64,000 nucleotides of DNA. Origin: Cantharellus purpuraceus (Eukaryota; Basidiomycota; Agaricomycetes; Cantharellales; Hydnaceae). Positions 10,070 through 22,300 of this stretch are shown here, piece by piece. Every line of letters begins with the position of its first letter. Positions within the stretch are counted from its first letter, which is position 1. The notes beneath the pieces were generated by a model that worked only from the letters and a program-made list of their open reading frames with translations, had not been told where the DNA came from and searched no databases. Position numbers and translations under genes: made by a program. The DNA lies in contig JALBUN010000047.1 of the NCBI GenBank assembly GCA_025174535.1, forward strand, positions 1,054,001-1,118,000, written 5' to 3'.

Positions 10070-11043
10070 GGTAGTGGTGGAGGAGAAAAGGAGATTGTTG
10101 TGGTGCTTGGAGGTTGTGAACAGCTCGGATCCGAAATCCAAGAATAAGCAGGGGGGAATCCGTCACGGCCTTGAGCTTCGAGGACTTCGACGAGACCAAA
10201 TCCAGCTACCTGACCCCTGGCAGATGATAGAACCAGAAACTCAAGCAACATCACATGACTGGGCTCAACATCATAGAACCTATTCGACCACCGTGAGCAA
10301 GACTATCTGACAGGTAAGCCACGTCATTCGAACCTCTGCATGTCCTCCCTAGATTACATCAAGGAACGCCCCCTCCAGTCCCACAGACTCCCACCTACAA
10401 GTAAGTCTGTGCCATTCTCGAACTGCGTTTGAATCTGTAATATAGTGCTGCAGTGGGATGGTACTACTTACATACCATCTAGCCAGAAACATGCCCTTCA
10501 AGGCCCAAAGAACACCACAGCCATTGCGCAGCCAAGACGTGAGACGCAGAGTTTGTCCCAGATAGCGGAACTGGTGATGACTAGCTGAGGATGACTTGAG
10601 ATCAACTGTCGCTGTGAACAGGCCTGAGAGCTGGTGACGAAAACCATGCTTTCACTCAAGCTCAAGGCTCAAAGCTTGAAGCTTGACCAACATGCAGGCT
10701 GGCCTGTCCACTTGAGAGTAGAGTGAACAAGTGCACTTCTACACACGGCTGTGGGGATACTACCAGAGTCCAGAAGCTGTAGTTCTACCAACCTACTGCT
10801 TATGCAGACAACGTCTGCGCTAGTCTGCTTGTTCTCTTCGATCTCAATGTTGGTCCAACGTAGAGCGCAGCCACCGCTCGCTCATAAGTAGTGCTTCCAA
10901 TGTTCCTTCCTTTACAGATGCAAACTGGCGAGTATTTGAACCATCCTCACCGCTACCGAAGTCGCTCTTGCATTCAATTCACGGTACATACAATCACTTG
11001 ATGCAGACCAAGCGTATCACTGATGATGCAAATCTCTTCGGAA
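10070..11043. other. Spacer between the duplicated aldolase genes
   Basis: No gene recognised. Two patches (10409-10432 and about 10530-10550) weakly resemble the 3' part of the membrane-protein gene downstream of copy 2. The duplicated unit may therefore once have included a fragment of that neighbour. This is a low-confidence impression by eye. Confidence 0.3.
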
Positions 11044-12389
11044 TCAAAGCTTGTAAGAGCCACCAGTCTCCGCGTCGATGATCTATAGACAGTCAGAACA
11101 TCTCAAATACGCATTAAAATCCAACTCACATCAAAGTATGGGGTTCCTGTGAACCAACCAGCTGCCGGCGACGCGGTCAGATCATGACTGCAACAGGCTA
11201 CGATCAGTCACGTGTTTCGTGATTTCGAGAAAGAAGATACTCGCGTAAACTTGGCTTCGTCGTCGGCAATCTTGATCGTCGCCGTATTTGTACCTCGGGC
11301 AGCCGCATCCGCAAGAAGTTGTACATGACAAGCATTCTCGAACCTTTCAACGGCGTCAGATGGGAGGAATAATACCTGAATATGGAACCGACTTTATAAA
11401 CCACGCCACGGTTTCTTCGACAGTCTCTCCAACGGTCAAGATACCATGATTCTGCAAGATCAGTGCCTTCTTGTTACCCAAATACTTTGCAACATTCGCC
11501 CCTTCATCGTCCGCAATGACAACACCGCCAAAATTCGGGTATAGCGCATGATCATCATAGAACACGCATACATCTTGGTTAGTGATGTCTATGGCACTTT
11601 GTCAGAAGACGCAATGCAATAAACAAGAGAAAAATACCCAACGTCTTTCCTAATGTGCTGAACGCCTTGCCGTACATAGAGTGCGAGTGCGCTGCCGCGT
11701 CGACATCAGGCCTGGCAGCATGGATGGCAGCATGGATGCAGTATGCGGCACGGTTGTATATCTGTCGACTGGCTGAAAAAAGAACGATGGCCACATTAGC
11801 GATTCAATTCGATGCAGTAGACAAGAGACTTCAGAGTAAAATCACGTTTTCCACCTCCCACAACATTACCCTCGTGGTCAATTAAAAGAAGATCGGATAC
11901 CGTCATGAGTCCAAAGGCAACTCCGAAGGGATTTACCCTGAGGATGGATCAGAATGCTGCAAAGTGGTATCTGTGATTACTTGGATCATGATAGCCCACG
12001 TACCAAAAGTGGTCACGGTTACCCGGGTCACGAACTGTAATGTGTCCAGCGACGCCTTGTAGGATATGTTACTTGAGATTAAAACTGAAACAAACCCCCC
12101 TCCTCCTCCGGACCTAGCGCGTACCTTCGTCATATCCATACTTTGCAAATATCCTGGCTATCCATCAGAGCGGAGAGAAGTAAGATGAATTCAATCAGGA
12201 ATACCTGAACGCGCAAGCCAATCGCTCCTTTACATGTTGACGTTTCTCTTCGACTGAATTGAATGTTGGCATCGTTGGCATCACAAAGCCTTTAGCCTTG
12301 GGTTGCACTTTGGAAGTGCTCGTCGGCTTGATGGTGAAGCTGCTCGATTCATTGCCGGCTTGAACTTCGGTTTGCGTCTGGGCAGTCAT
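11044..12389 (-). CDS. Class II aldolase/adducin-domain protein, copy 2, possibly splice-defective
   Basis: Tandem paralogue of the preceding gene. Exons 12389-12205, 12153-12125, 12055-12004, 11937-11846, 11772-11638, 11588-11393 and 11343-11241 match copy 1 exactly in length and keep GT-AG borders. The HSHS and QNHG metal-site motifs are intact. The penultimate coding block (11177-11130, AAGWFTGTPYFD) and the last exon (11082-11044) are also conserved. However, the AG that ends intron 7 in copy 1 is TG here (11179-11178). Alternative AGs upstream or downstream shift the frame and lose the conserved C-terminus. The N-terminus has diverged (MTAQTQTEVQAGNESS versus MAAQTETKIQADNESN). Either the tail is altered or the true acceptor differs from my model. 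Confidence 0.8.
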
Positions 12390-12608
12390 TATGGGAAGCA
12401 ACAAAGACTTGGGGGTTACCACTCTGGAAATCAAATGGCCTGGAAAACATGATTAATTGATGGATGAATAACTCGGGAAAACCGGCAGGCACATGTCACC
12501 TGTCCGGAAATCATGTGACTGTCACTCACAGGCTATGTATGCCTTCCCCTGGTACTTGTACATACAAGATAGTCAATTCACAGAGAGTAAAAAAATAACT
12601 AGAATACA

Positions 12609-14421
12609 TTAGTATATCGTCGAGTCCCGTAATCGCCACCTCTTCAATGGCCCCCACCACATTGTACCTCTCGGAGTAAACTCATCATCATGTTGGTTTC
12701 GCCCCTGTGGTTTTCGACTACTATCTGGGGGTGATCCTTCATCGCTCACACCCTCAGCGTCACCACCCCGTATTGTATTCAATTGTCGATCACCCCCTGT
12801 CCCGCCCGGGAAACGACCAAGTCCATGCCCATTCTCGAGTTGCATCTGAATCTGAATCTGGTGCTCTATCGCTTGCACACGAGCAGCACGGACATGCGCT
12901 TGCCGCAATAAGCGCCATGCCCGTTGCGCAGCGGAGAATATCGGTATTGAGTACGAAGGTGAGCGAGATGGTGGTGTTATCGAAGTACCATCTTGAGATT
13001 GAGTGTCACCAACAGTGCTGGGGGCAACGGAATTTATGGTGGTAAGCTCTATAGAATCAGCATGCGACGTGGAGGTTCGCGATTGTGAAAGAGAAGTATT
13101 TCCAGAAGGTCGACGCCGTGCGAGCGTCACGCCCACGGATGACTTCCAACGTTCAAGACGAGCGGTAGTACCCCCCACGGTGCTCCCTACATCCTCCTCA
13201 CTCAAGCCGAGTTTGCGTCCTTTGCGCTTGGCGCGTTTCCGCTCTTTCCTACCCCGCTTTTCCATGTCAAAATCTCGTGCGGCAATGCCACTGGCGCTCC
13301 CGACCCACCACCACCAGCCGAGGAAGCTTTGCCAGAGTACGACCGCCCATAATAGGGGTGAGAGCCACCCAAACCGAGGGCTAACGAACACGTTCAGGAA
13401 ATTGAGGCCAGTGCTGACTAGCGCCAAGAATAATGCACCAGCCCCAAATGCAGCAGTGCCACCATCAGTACGCCATGCACTGTTACGGTTGACGAGAAAG
13501 CCCCATATGAGAAGAGAGAGTGTAAAGAGGAGAGACAGCGTTAGGTTGCAAATATTGCGCGCGGCATCGATGATATCATAGAGCTGTTGCTGATTAGAGC
13601 TGATATTATGGGGACTGAACGGAACAGATATGTTCTGAACATTCAGAGATGTCACAATTGCAGAACCGTCGAGGTGCGTTGATGTGTGATTTAGTGTGTT
13701 GTTAGTGCTCGACTGGGACGAGGAAGAGAACGCAGAAATTGGCAAAAGCGTCATGATGCTCGCCACAAGGGCGAGCGGTCCAAGAAGAAGGAATACGAGG
13801 CGTGATTCGAGGCGGGAAGGGTAAAGGAACGTCAGGAACTGTATGTGGGTGATCTGATACGAATCATGAGCATCTATAGTCAGCTGTCACTCGAATGATG
13901 CTCACTGAGGCCAAAGCTGATGTGCAAGCTTCCATGACATACCAGGCTGCAATTTCGGGAATGGACCAGTAGCCGACTCGGGGCACATCGATAGCAACGT
14001 ATTCGAACATGTATGGCCACTCCTTGCTCTTTGCAGCCAGCGCGTTCAGTACGACAAACATAATGGCCATTATATTGATAAGAAGGGTGCATACGCCAGT
14101 GAACTGCAGGATCCAGTTAATGCGAGCAAGAGGCCAGTGATATTGCCATGTGAAACACAATTGAATGAGAAGAGTTGTTGTCAAGGTGAGAACAACTCCT
14201 GTAATGAGGAGTTGGACGGGGAGCGAGCGAGCGAATTGGGGTTGATACTGAAGGAACGGGTCTGAAGTGAAGTTTTGAGTCGCCCTCGCATTGGTATTGC
14301 TAGCCGACGAGTCAGAACGAATGGATAAAGTGGCCACGTGAAGTGCTTACTTTTGCGCATGCACGGCATGCATCTGAAGCACAAGTGATACAATCAGAGC
14401 ACTGTCCATGCCAGGACCCAT
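12609..14421 (-). CDS. Seven-helix membrane protein, unknown function
   Basis: Three exons, 14421-14351, 14299-13906 and 13853-12609, give 569 aa. A short hydrophobic N-terminus (MGPGMDSALIVSLVLQMHAV) could be a signal peptide. I count seven hydrophobic spans: VQLLITGVVLTLTTTLLI, LQFTGVCTLLINIMAIMFVV, AAWYVMEACTSALASIT, LVFLLLGPLALVASIM, LTLSLLFTLSLLIWGFLV, FGAGALFLALVSTGLNFLNV, LLWAVVLWQSFLGWWWWV. A roughly 220-residue basic, Ser-rich, presumably cytosolic tail follows (EKRGRKERKRAKRKGRK). The topology is GPCR-like, but I recognise no receptor family motif. N-glycosylation sequons (NNT, NHT, NIS) cluster between helices 4 and 5. It lies between aldolase copy 2 and the small secreted protein, all on the minus strand. 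Confidence 0.78.
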
Positions 14422-14659
14422 GCGCTTGAACGACGAGCACGGAAGTAAATCATGAACTAGCGGAGGGACTGCCTCCGCGAGTTCCTGAAATTACCTAATT
14501 AGCATTATTTGAAGGCCGAAGTGACTTGCGTAGAGGTTAAAAGTGACACAGTCAAGAGAAGTACTAATTGATGTGGTGGATACATGAAGTATGGCTACAG
14601 GACACCCGTCCAAAAGACACATAACACTCGAGGTCTAAGCTTATAAGGTTTATAATCGA

Positions 14660-15061
14660 TTAGAGCAGCTGCCACAGTATTGTTCCTGAAATTATCACTG
14701 GAAACGCATTGAGGACATCAACACGGATGGCAGCATTGGCGCGAACAGGAACAATTCCTGGCGTAGGAGTGGCAACGGCGGAATCGGTAGTTATCTCAGT
14801 CTGCAGGAGATTGTATCAATTTCCGGACATAGTCTGGAGGTGAAGGGGACTGATTACTCACCACAGCCATGCACCGGCCCATTCTACAGGCCAGGTTTCG
14901 ATTCCCCGAAACCACATCTGCTGGTGTACGGCCAATAGCAAACACCGATTGGTTCGCTGATGGAGATTCAGTGACATTTATACTCACAATTGCGAAAGAC
15001 ACCCACCAAACGTGAACAGCACGAGAGCATACATGAAGGAGAGAACGCGTCGCGAACACAT
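14660..15061 (-). CDS. Small secreted or GPI-anchored protein
   Basis: Three exons, 15061-15007, 14956-14862 and 14800-14660, give 96 aa with correct phase and introns of 50 and 61 bp. The N-terminus MCSRRVLSFMYALVLFTFA is a good signal peptide. The short mature part contains ANQSVFAIGRTPADVVSG, a CRMGRC pair of cysteines and a Thr/Pro-rich stretch. It ends in a hydrophobic segment (VLNAFPVIISGTILWQLL) that could be a GPI-attachment signal or a helix. No family is recognised. Small size and few cysteines make effector, cell-wall or chance assignments equally open. The exon model rests on splice consensus and phase only. Confidence 0.55.
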
Positions 15062-16476
15062 GTTCAATAAGTTGCGTGGGGGGGTGTCGGTCGGAATTCA
15101 GGTGGTAAGGTAAACGAGTGGATTAGATAGAAAACTGAGTGCTAGACTCGTATAATTATCGATGGTTAACGAACCTCGTATTCAGCACTTATACACCATG
15201 CCAGCGTACATTTTCAAGCACAGCACCCCTTCATCTGAGCCCCTTCAGCATTGTGTGGATCTTGTGAGTGGGCCATTAAAGAGGAGTTTTAAATCCTTTC
15301 CCATTGAGCAACGGCGATCTATGCGCGACCAGTGCGACCGGGCACATGGATGTGGCGCAATATCATACAGAGCGTTGTATTTTATCTACGAGGGAAAAAG
15401 TCGTTCATGCATTCATGCCTATGATCCATCATACATCCACAGGGAACCAGACAGTACAAAGGAACATAGGTCCTTGGTGACCGATTAACAATGCACAGTG
15501 CGCTTTGAGTGCTCGGAATATATTTGCTGCTCCGATATACACGTTGGGACAGCCATAAGTACTTCAAAGGTTCTGTTAGCTATGTGGCAGTCGATCTGCT
15601 CGAACATATAGTCCTTCCGATCCCTTGTTTGGAGTGTCTCCCCTTGTGCCCAAGGACCCACGCCGCAAGCACAGAATTCCCTGCTTATGTATACGTAACT
15701 CAGCTGCCCATCGTGACTTTTGTCCCGTACTGCTATTACGGTCATGCATAACCGTCCATAAGCCCACATCCGAGTCGTACTTCGTCGTTTGCCCTCATTA
15801 TGAACCTACCTTACTTCTACTGGGCGAGCTAGGTCCCTTCGTGCTTGATACTCGACGACCTCAAAGGTATTCCTTGGCCGATCCGTGATTGCTCTCATAA
15901 AGTTAGTGTTTACGTTCACGTACAGGCGGCCCATATGTGAGCGTGCATGAATGCTAGTTTTATTTACGATGGACCTCTCTGAGGGTGGTGACTACAGGAG
16001 TGACTGATGATTCTCGAGCATATATCAAACGTAGCATGAATTAATTCGCACCACAGCGTATCGCGTCGATATCGAATTCAAGCATTGTCAATACTAGTCA
16101 CCCTCCGTCATGACACAGTCATTGAGCTATTCATAACCTTGTCTGTTGTCCTTAGCAAGAATCGTGAAGACTCATGTTGCGACTACAAGTCCTGCGGACA
16201 AGAGGGAGGCTCTACTTCATCAGTCACTTGCGGTGGTATCTATATACACTCACACATACTAGTTGCATGGTCAAGCTTTGGTTCGGAAATGAGATTTTCT
16301 ACAAGAGGAGGCATACAGAGAAAAGTAATATTTTAGAAATATGTTAAAGAGGTCAGAGTACGAGAAGCAGGCGAAAATATTGGTTCAATGAGATAGCTAG
16401 AGTTTGCAAATGATATGGACATTGGTGATAACGCATAAGTAGTATACATGTTACCTCTACAGCTACTAATTTACCC
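15062..16476. other. Large intergenic region, no gene seen
   Basis: 1.4 kb of unique sequence. Overlapping short frames at 15162-15488 and 15485-15888 on both strands show no motif, signal peptide or exon pattern. Part is presumably the upstream region of the secreted-protein gene and the 3' flank of the lactate dehydrogenase gene. Confidence 0.45.
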
Positions 16477-18904
16477 TCACAACTTTGCGTTGATGGTCTT
16501 GAGCTTTGCGATTCGCATGTTCTCGTCTGAACCACGTGTTAAAGTCGATTGATGACATAAAAGAGACAGAGCATATGGAAGACTGGTGAGCTTACAGTTG
16601 TTATCATACAATCTATCACCTGGAACAGGGACGATATGTGCTGAAATTGAGCGTGTATCAACCATGCTCGGCACTACATCCTTGAGCCTCGGAGCACCAA
16701 TCAGGCGCATGTTCATCTCGAACTCGTCCTGCACAAATCCGATAAGTAATCCGAGAAATGCCACGAGACACTCACATGCAGGATCGACAAGGCGTGCTCA
16801 ACCCCTTCCTGGCCATAGGCGGAGAATGCATAGAGGAATGGACGTCCAATCCCCACTACATATATGATCGCATTAGCCCTTCTAGTTTTGTGTCATACAC
16901 ACGCAGAACCCTTACCAGCTGTCGCGCCTAACGCGATCGCTTTCAGCACGTCCGTCGCACGTCGTACTCCTCCATCAACAAATACCTGAAAGTCAGGATT
17001 CGGAAGTGTCATGCCTAGCTCACTCTTCAACTTCTCGACAACCTGTATGAGAACCTCAATGCCTGCGGGGGCAAAATCAAGCTGGCGGCCGCCGTGATTC
17101 GAAAGCACAACACCCTGGACACCAGCTTTGGCAGCAAGGATTGCGTCCTGTAATATCAAACAATTCAGTGGGGTGAATTGGCGCACAAAATTCGACACAT
17201 ACTTCCCACGTTTGTACTCCTTTGAGGATGAGAGGCACTTGACAATTCACAGTCAGCCAGCGTCCATTTAACGTGATAGAAGCATTCACTTTTCGTTATA
17301 CTTCTGAACCACTCAAGATCAGACCAAGAAAGGCCCGGATCGATGAATGTCTAAGCAAGCATTGGCTGTGTAAGCATCGACCACTGCAGGTTTTGGGGTA
17401 CATACACTGATTGCCCTAGCGGCACCCTGGTTCCGTTCGACTTGACCTCCTTCCTTCGTCTGTTCATCCGGTGCCTCATCCTCAAATTTCATGCGCATAT
17501 CCTAGAGACGAAAAGAAATTCCTTAACGCGTTCACTTATCCAAAACGCAGCGCCTACCTTCTCTCTTCGACCAAGCTGTGGTGCGTCCACAGTAATAAAC
17601 AAACCCTTGATACCCCGCTTCTCTGCGTGTTGCACAAACTCGCGTGTGCGGTTGCGATCCTTGTTCACATAAAGCTGCAGAAATTGTGGCTGTCCTGGCA
17701 TTGCGGCATCAACGATCTCGTCGAACGAGCAAGACGCTAAAGTTGGAATCTGAATAATTCAATTTATTGTCTGTAAACCATCGTTTCACTCTCGTCAATG
17801 ATAGAAACGGGACGAACCATTTGAATTATCCCATGTTTGCCAGCGGCTCTGGTCAAATTAAGTTCCCCATCGGGGTGTCCCAGTTTACCTAAAGCAGTAG
17901 CTGTCTAAGGATATGTCCGTTGTTACAAGATTCGAGAGGCAATGTATCTGAACTTACAATGTATACAGGCATGCTACTTAGGTTACCTAAAATAGTCGTT
18001 GAAAAATCTACAGCGGTGACATCGCGTAGCACACGTGGTCTAAACCATATTCTGGAGCAGAAAAGTGAGTCGATGATACTTGAAAAATTTGATAACGGAC
18101 CGATGGTAAGCGGAGTGATTCTCCCGCAGAGTGATCTCGTCGTCAGCGGCAGAGGAATAATATGCCCATGCCTTCTCTGACATAACTAGCTTCGCAATGG
18201 CCTGGTTTCATTGTGGGTAGTGAGGTGCCGGATTTTGAAGATATAGACAGTAGTACCTCAAAGTCGTGCAGGTTCAGAATTTCGCTGAGAGGTGGCCGCA
18301 AATTTCGGCGTTCAAGACGTGCTTTCTCCTCCACTGTGACTTCCTTGACCACTTTCCCAACTGATCTGACATCCACCTTCCCTAAACTAGAGATGCGAAA
18401 CGGAATGACTAAGTCATAATCTCGAAACAGGTCAACACACGTACTGCTTCTCCTTTGGCAAGTGTGTGGTAATGGCATCAGGGGGGTGAATGGGATCGTA
18501 CTCCTCGCTATGAGTCAATTGAGAGGGTGGGATGTCTGTTGACTAGGACACAAGGACTGGCTTACGTTGCGTCCTTTCCGGCATATTTTAAGATAATCTT
18601 GCTTCCTCCTTGACATTCGACCTAGTATTAGCATGAATGTACGGATAAAGAACGAGCAGGCGCACCAGGATGGTCTGAAAAGGACATGGGCTATATGCAT
18701 CGGTCTCCAACTACATCACAAGCCTAGGCTCACCGTCCAGGAACTCAGTAACGTCATATACTTTGCCTGCACGATCAATCAGCTGTGCTAGATTTCCTCG
18801 TCACACAGGTTTGGCTCACCGTGCACTACTATCCAACAGCTGCCTCTCGAGTTGTGCTGGGCAACAGTATCACCTGAAATGAGTTTCTCAGGCTCATCGG
18901 GCAT
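16477..18904 (-). CDS. CYB2: Flavocytochrome b2, L-lactate dehydrogenase (cytochrome c)
   Basis: Oxidises L-lactate to pyruvate with FMN and passes electrons through a b5-type heme to cytochrome c. Seventeen exons (first 18904-18820, last 16526-16477) sum to 1,524 nt and 507 aa, with phase kept at all 16 junctions. The N-terminal cytochrome b5 domain has [17 protein letters not shown] and DPIHPPDA. The heme histidines fall at about residues 41 and 64, the same 23-residue spacing as yeast. The FMN domain follows: [68 protein letters not shown]-type [12 protein letters not shown] region (here MPLILKG), catalytic-His [40 protein letters not shown]. Exon 3 is only 9 nt (18674-18666). The N-terminus lacks a bipartite mitochondrial presequence, so the location may be cytosolic, or an upstream exon was missed. 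Confidence 0.94.
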
Positions 18905-19336
18905 GATGCAAAGAGGTAACGACCTAGTCGTCACTAGTCACTGCGTGGGTTTGTCCCTGCGAAGTTAAAAGTTCAACCAATAGGTGTATACCACTCCAAA
19001 GCCTATCGCGGTTTCCGGCTTCCGATCTGGTAATCAACAAGGGACGGCCCGGCATCCGCGGCACAGCCTCACCAGTCCGGAACCACCCACTTTATTACCT
19101 CCGAATAACTTCCGATCGCATCACAATATTGATATGAGACTGAGACAACAATGAATCAGTACTAGCTTGATATCAATGTGTGTAGGGCATCTTAAACGGA
19201 ATATTAACTTGGTTCTCTGAGTAAACACTTAAGTTGTCTAACTCCGTTACAACATCTTACATATGCTCGTCTGCAGAATTCGGATCCACAAGCTCATCCT
19301 GAATGTACGTAAATCTTACAATTCCACCTAAACTCT
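18905..19336. other. Intergenic between CYB2 start and the nuclease-helicase gene
   Basis: 432 bp that should hold the CYB2 promoter and the 3' UTR of the nuclease-helicase gene. I see no TATA box or other motif. Confidence 0.4.
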
Positions 19337-22300
19337 CTAGACTTCTATATCCACCTCGATTTCCGTGTTCCAAGCTCTATTCTCGAATTCCTGCAGGAAT
19401 GCATACCCTCTTGCGCTCTCCCTATCCGCAAATATACTCACCCCTGGACGCAATACACCCTCAGAAGATATCACAATGCAGAGCGTCCTTGTGCGACTTA
19501 TCGCCACATTCAGACGGCGTCTTGCCAAAAGGAAAGGCAGTGCGATCCCCAGACTGCCGCGATGTGTGTGCGAGAACAGACAAATGACGAAAGACGCCTC
19601 GGAACCTATATAAACAATTTAAAGACTACGATTGCATAGTTGTTTATAACGCTACCTTGTAAGCGTTCGATGGTATCTACCGTTATTGGAACGTCGGTTT
19701 TCTCAGCCTGCTCGATAGCCTACAGAGAACAGACGCAATTAGTTGATTTGTAGCTGAAACGGTGCAATTGGAAGCCGGCAACTGACATCACTTTCGTCTT
19801 CCTCCATGTGAATTCCCATCCTATACATCAGTCTCTGTAACTCCTCGCCTTCCTCATTGTCTCTCTCTTTTCGTTCTTTCTCCCGTGCGTCCCATTGACT
19901 CAAGGCTAAATTAACCTTGGCTCTTTGAATTCTGTGAGGACATGCCACAAATATGTCATCGTTTTTACCACAAGCTTTCTCCAGCATTCGGACCAGGACA
20001 GCTGCTATTTTGGCTTCTGTGTGTACATGGGTCTCGTATGCCATTTCTCCCGGAGAATCCCCTTTCACGTGTAACCGCACTAGGGCGAGCGATATGGGGC
20101 GGGGGGTCGGAGTGGGGTCAGCATATATGCCATGCGTGTCGGTAGCCGACAAGTACATGCTCTCTTTGCGTGCTTCCTGCTTTATGGGGGGGTCGAATAG
20201 TGACTGTTCCTGCCCTAACATGGCTTTTGAGAGAGAAAGGAGGAGATTACGGCCTTTCTCCGTCACCGCATCCCTCGATGATGCCTCATTCTCCAGTCGC
20301 TTGAGTCGTGTGGCTACCAGTTTTGCCTGTACCTTCTGTGGCTTGAACGCTCGCTTGTATATTGTTTGGACAAATTCCCCGAGATCAGGATTTAGTCTAC
20401 CAGAAAAATCAGCTGCGTGTCTCCATTCAATGTAGAATAATTGGCAGGCACCTGAAATTCTCCAGGAGCTGTACAACAGTCCCGGCACTGTCCTCTTCAG
20501 AAGCGGTCACGCCTGTACTATACAGGCCATCTTCTTGTTCATCTCTGCTCATCAAACAGTCAAGTATACTCCCAAACAATACTTGCTGTTCCCCTGCCAG
20601 TTCTGGGTACTTTCCAGAAAAAATTGGAGCTAGTTGCTCCCTATCTCCAGCCACCACAACCTTACCACCCCAAATGCCAGTGGGAGGAGTTAATGCACGG
20701 AGAACTAATGATGCCTCGCATAAACCTAGCTGTCCTGCTTCATCGATAACGACACAGTCCACGCCTTGCGTCAAGCGTTTTCCAAAGTTATAGAGTTGAT
20801 ACACTGTTCCTGCATATATCCACGTCCTTGCCTTGGAGCCGCCATTAGCACTTGACATGAATGCATCAACACTTGGGTCTGAATGGGTATGTCCCGTCAG
20901 AACGTGCTCTACACACAGTTCGTCAAGCCATTCGAGTGGCAGATGCGGAACTGAGCGGTAGTGTTTGATGATCTTCCGCAACTTGGAGAGACATCCCTGA
21001 ATGGCAGCGTGTGACATTGCAGCGATGAAGATGATCTGCTGTTGTCCTGGTGCCAGCGTGCGAGTGCGAGCCTGTACCTCCACCATGCGAAGGAGAGAGA
21101 GCGCAATTGTGTAACTCTTGCCACTTCCTGGAGGCCCCCATCTGCAGCAATGACGGTTAGGAATGAAGGTGCATAAATGGAACACTCACACCACTGTCAG
21201 ACGCTCACTCAGGATCCGTCGAACTGCTCTTCTTTGACTAGACTTCGGTACAAGTGCACCCGCGTTCTCGTTTCCTAGATCCCGAAGTTCCGTATAAAGG
21301 CGATGGAGCGATGCCTCTGCGTCCAACACGACACTGATGTGAAATGACCTCGACGATTTGAAAGCAAACCGGTGTCTACCAAACGACTTTGGATTAGAGA
21401 TCAGTTCTGTAAACAACGGTAGATGTGTGTCCGTCATGGGCGTATCTTCTATATTCATTTGTAGATCTAGTTCTATCAGTGTACTGAGCACTTTGGTGGT
21501 GTTGAAATCAACTAGACGTGGGCTCAGACGATATGTTCTCCCTGGTAATAATGCTTTCTCAGCTCCAGTTCCCGACCATGTCCGCATCACAACGTGCGTT
21601 TTTTCATTCAAGATCTTGACATCTCTAATGTCCGCGACCCAAAGATTGTTATTTTTGACTTCGGTCGTCTGGCCATCCTCCCACTTACTGAATGTATAGC
21701 GACTTGGAGGGAACACCAGACCAGAGACGGAAAGGTCGTCAAACAGTGCTTCCAGTGGCAGTTGACTCTCTGGCTTATCAACCTGGTCGTCCTCGTCGTC
21801 TTCCAGAACAAGTATGTAGTCAAAAAAGGCACGATCGTGTTGGCGCTCTGAGGAAACTTCAAGATTTCCAGCAATAAGGTCGAAATGGTGTAATTGAACA
21901 GTAGAGTTGCTTTGATCTCCGTTTCCACTACCTGCGCTGGCCGTCGTGAAACGGTACACGAGTAGAGGGGCATCTGGACAACCTTCGATACGCCTGTCCC
22001 AAAGCTCCTGTAGCTTGAGGAGGACTTCGAACTAACATGACGATTAGGCTAGTGCAATGATCCATGAATAGATCCATTTCACTTACCTGCCGCATGTAAA
22101 ACAACTTCCGTAGGACTTCTGTGCGACAGAGGTCAACCCAGTCCGCGCTCAAGACTCTGGCACGATTAACTAGTAGCTTGGGTCTATTTGGCAAAGAGTC
22201 TATCCTGTGTCGAATTTCATCTACCAAACCCTGACAGGTATCGTTTCTCGCCTCAAGGCCTGATTTTAGATCGACTATTTCGCCTTCCCAATACCTTCGA

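Noticed and set aside
15162..15888. Overlapping plus and minus frames of 60-108 codons as possible genes
   Set aside because: No family motif, no splice partners, and frames on both strands of equal length suggest chance.
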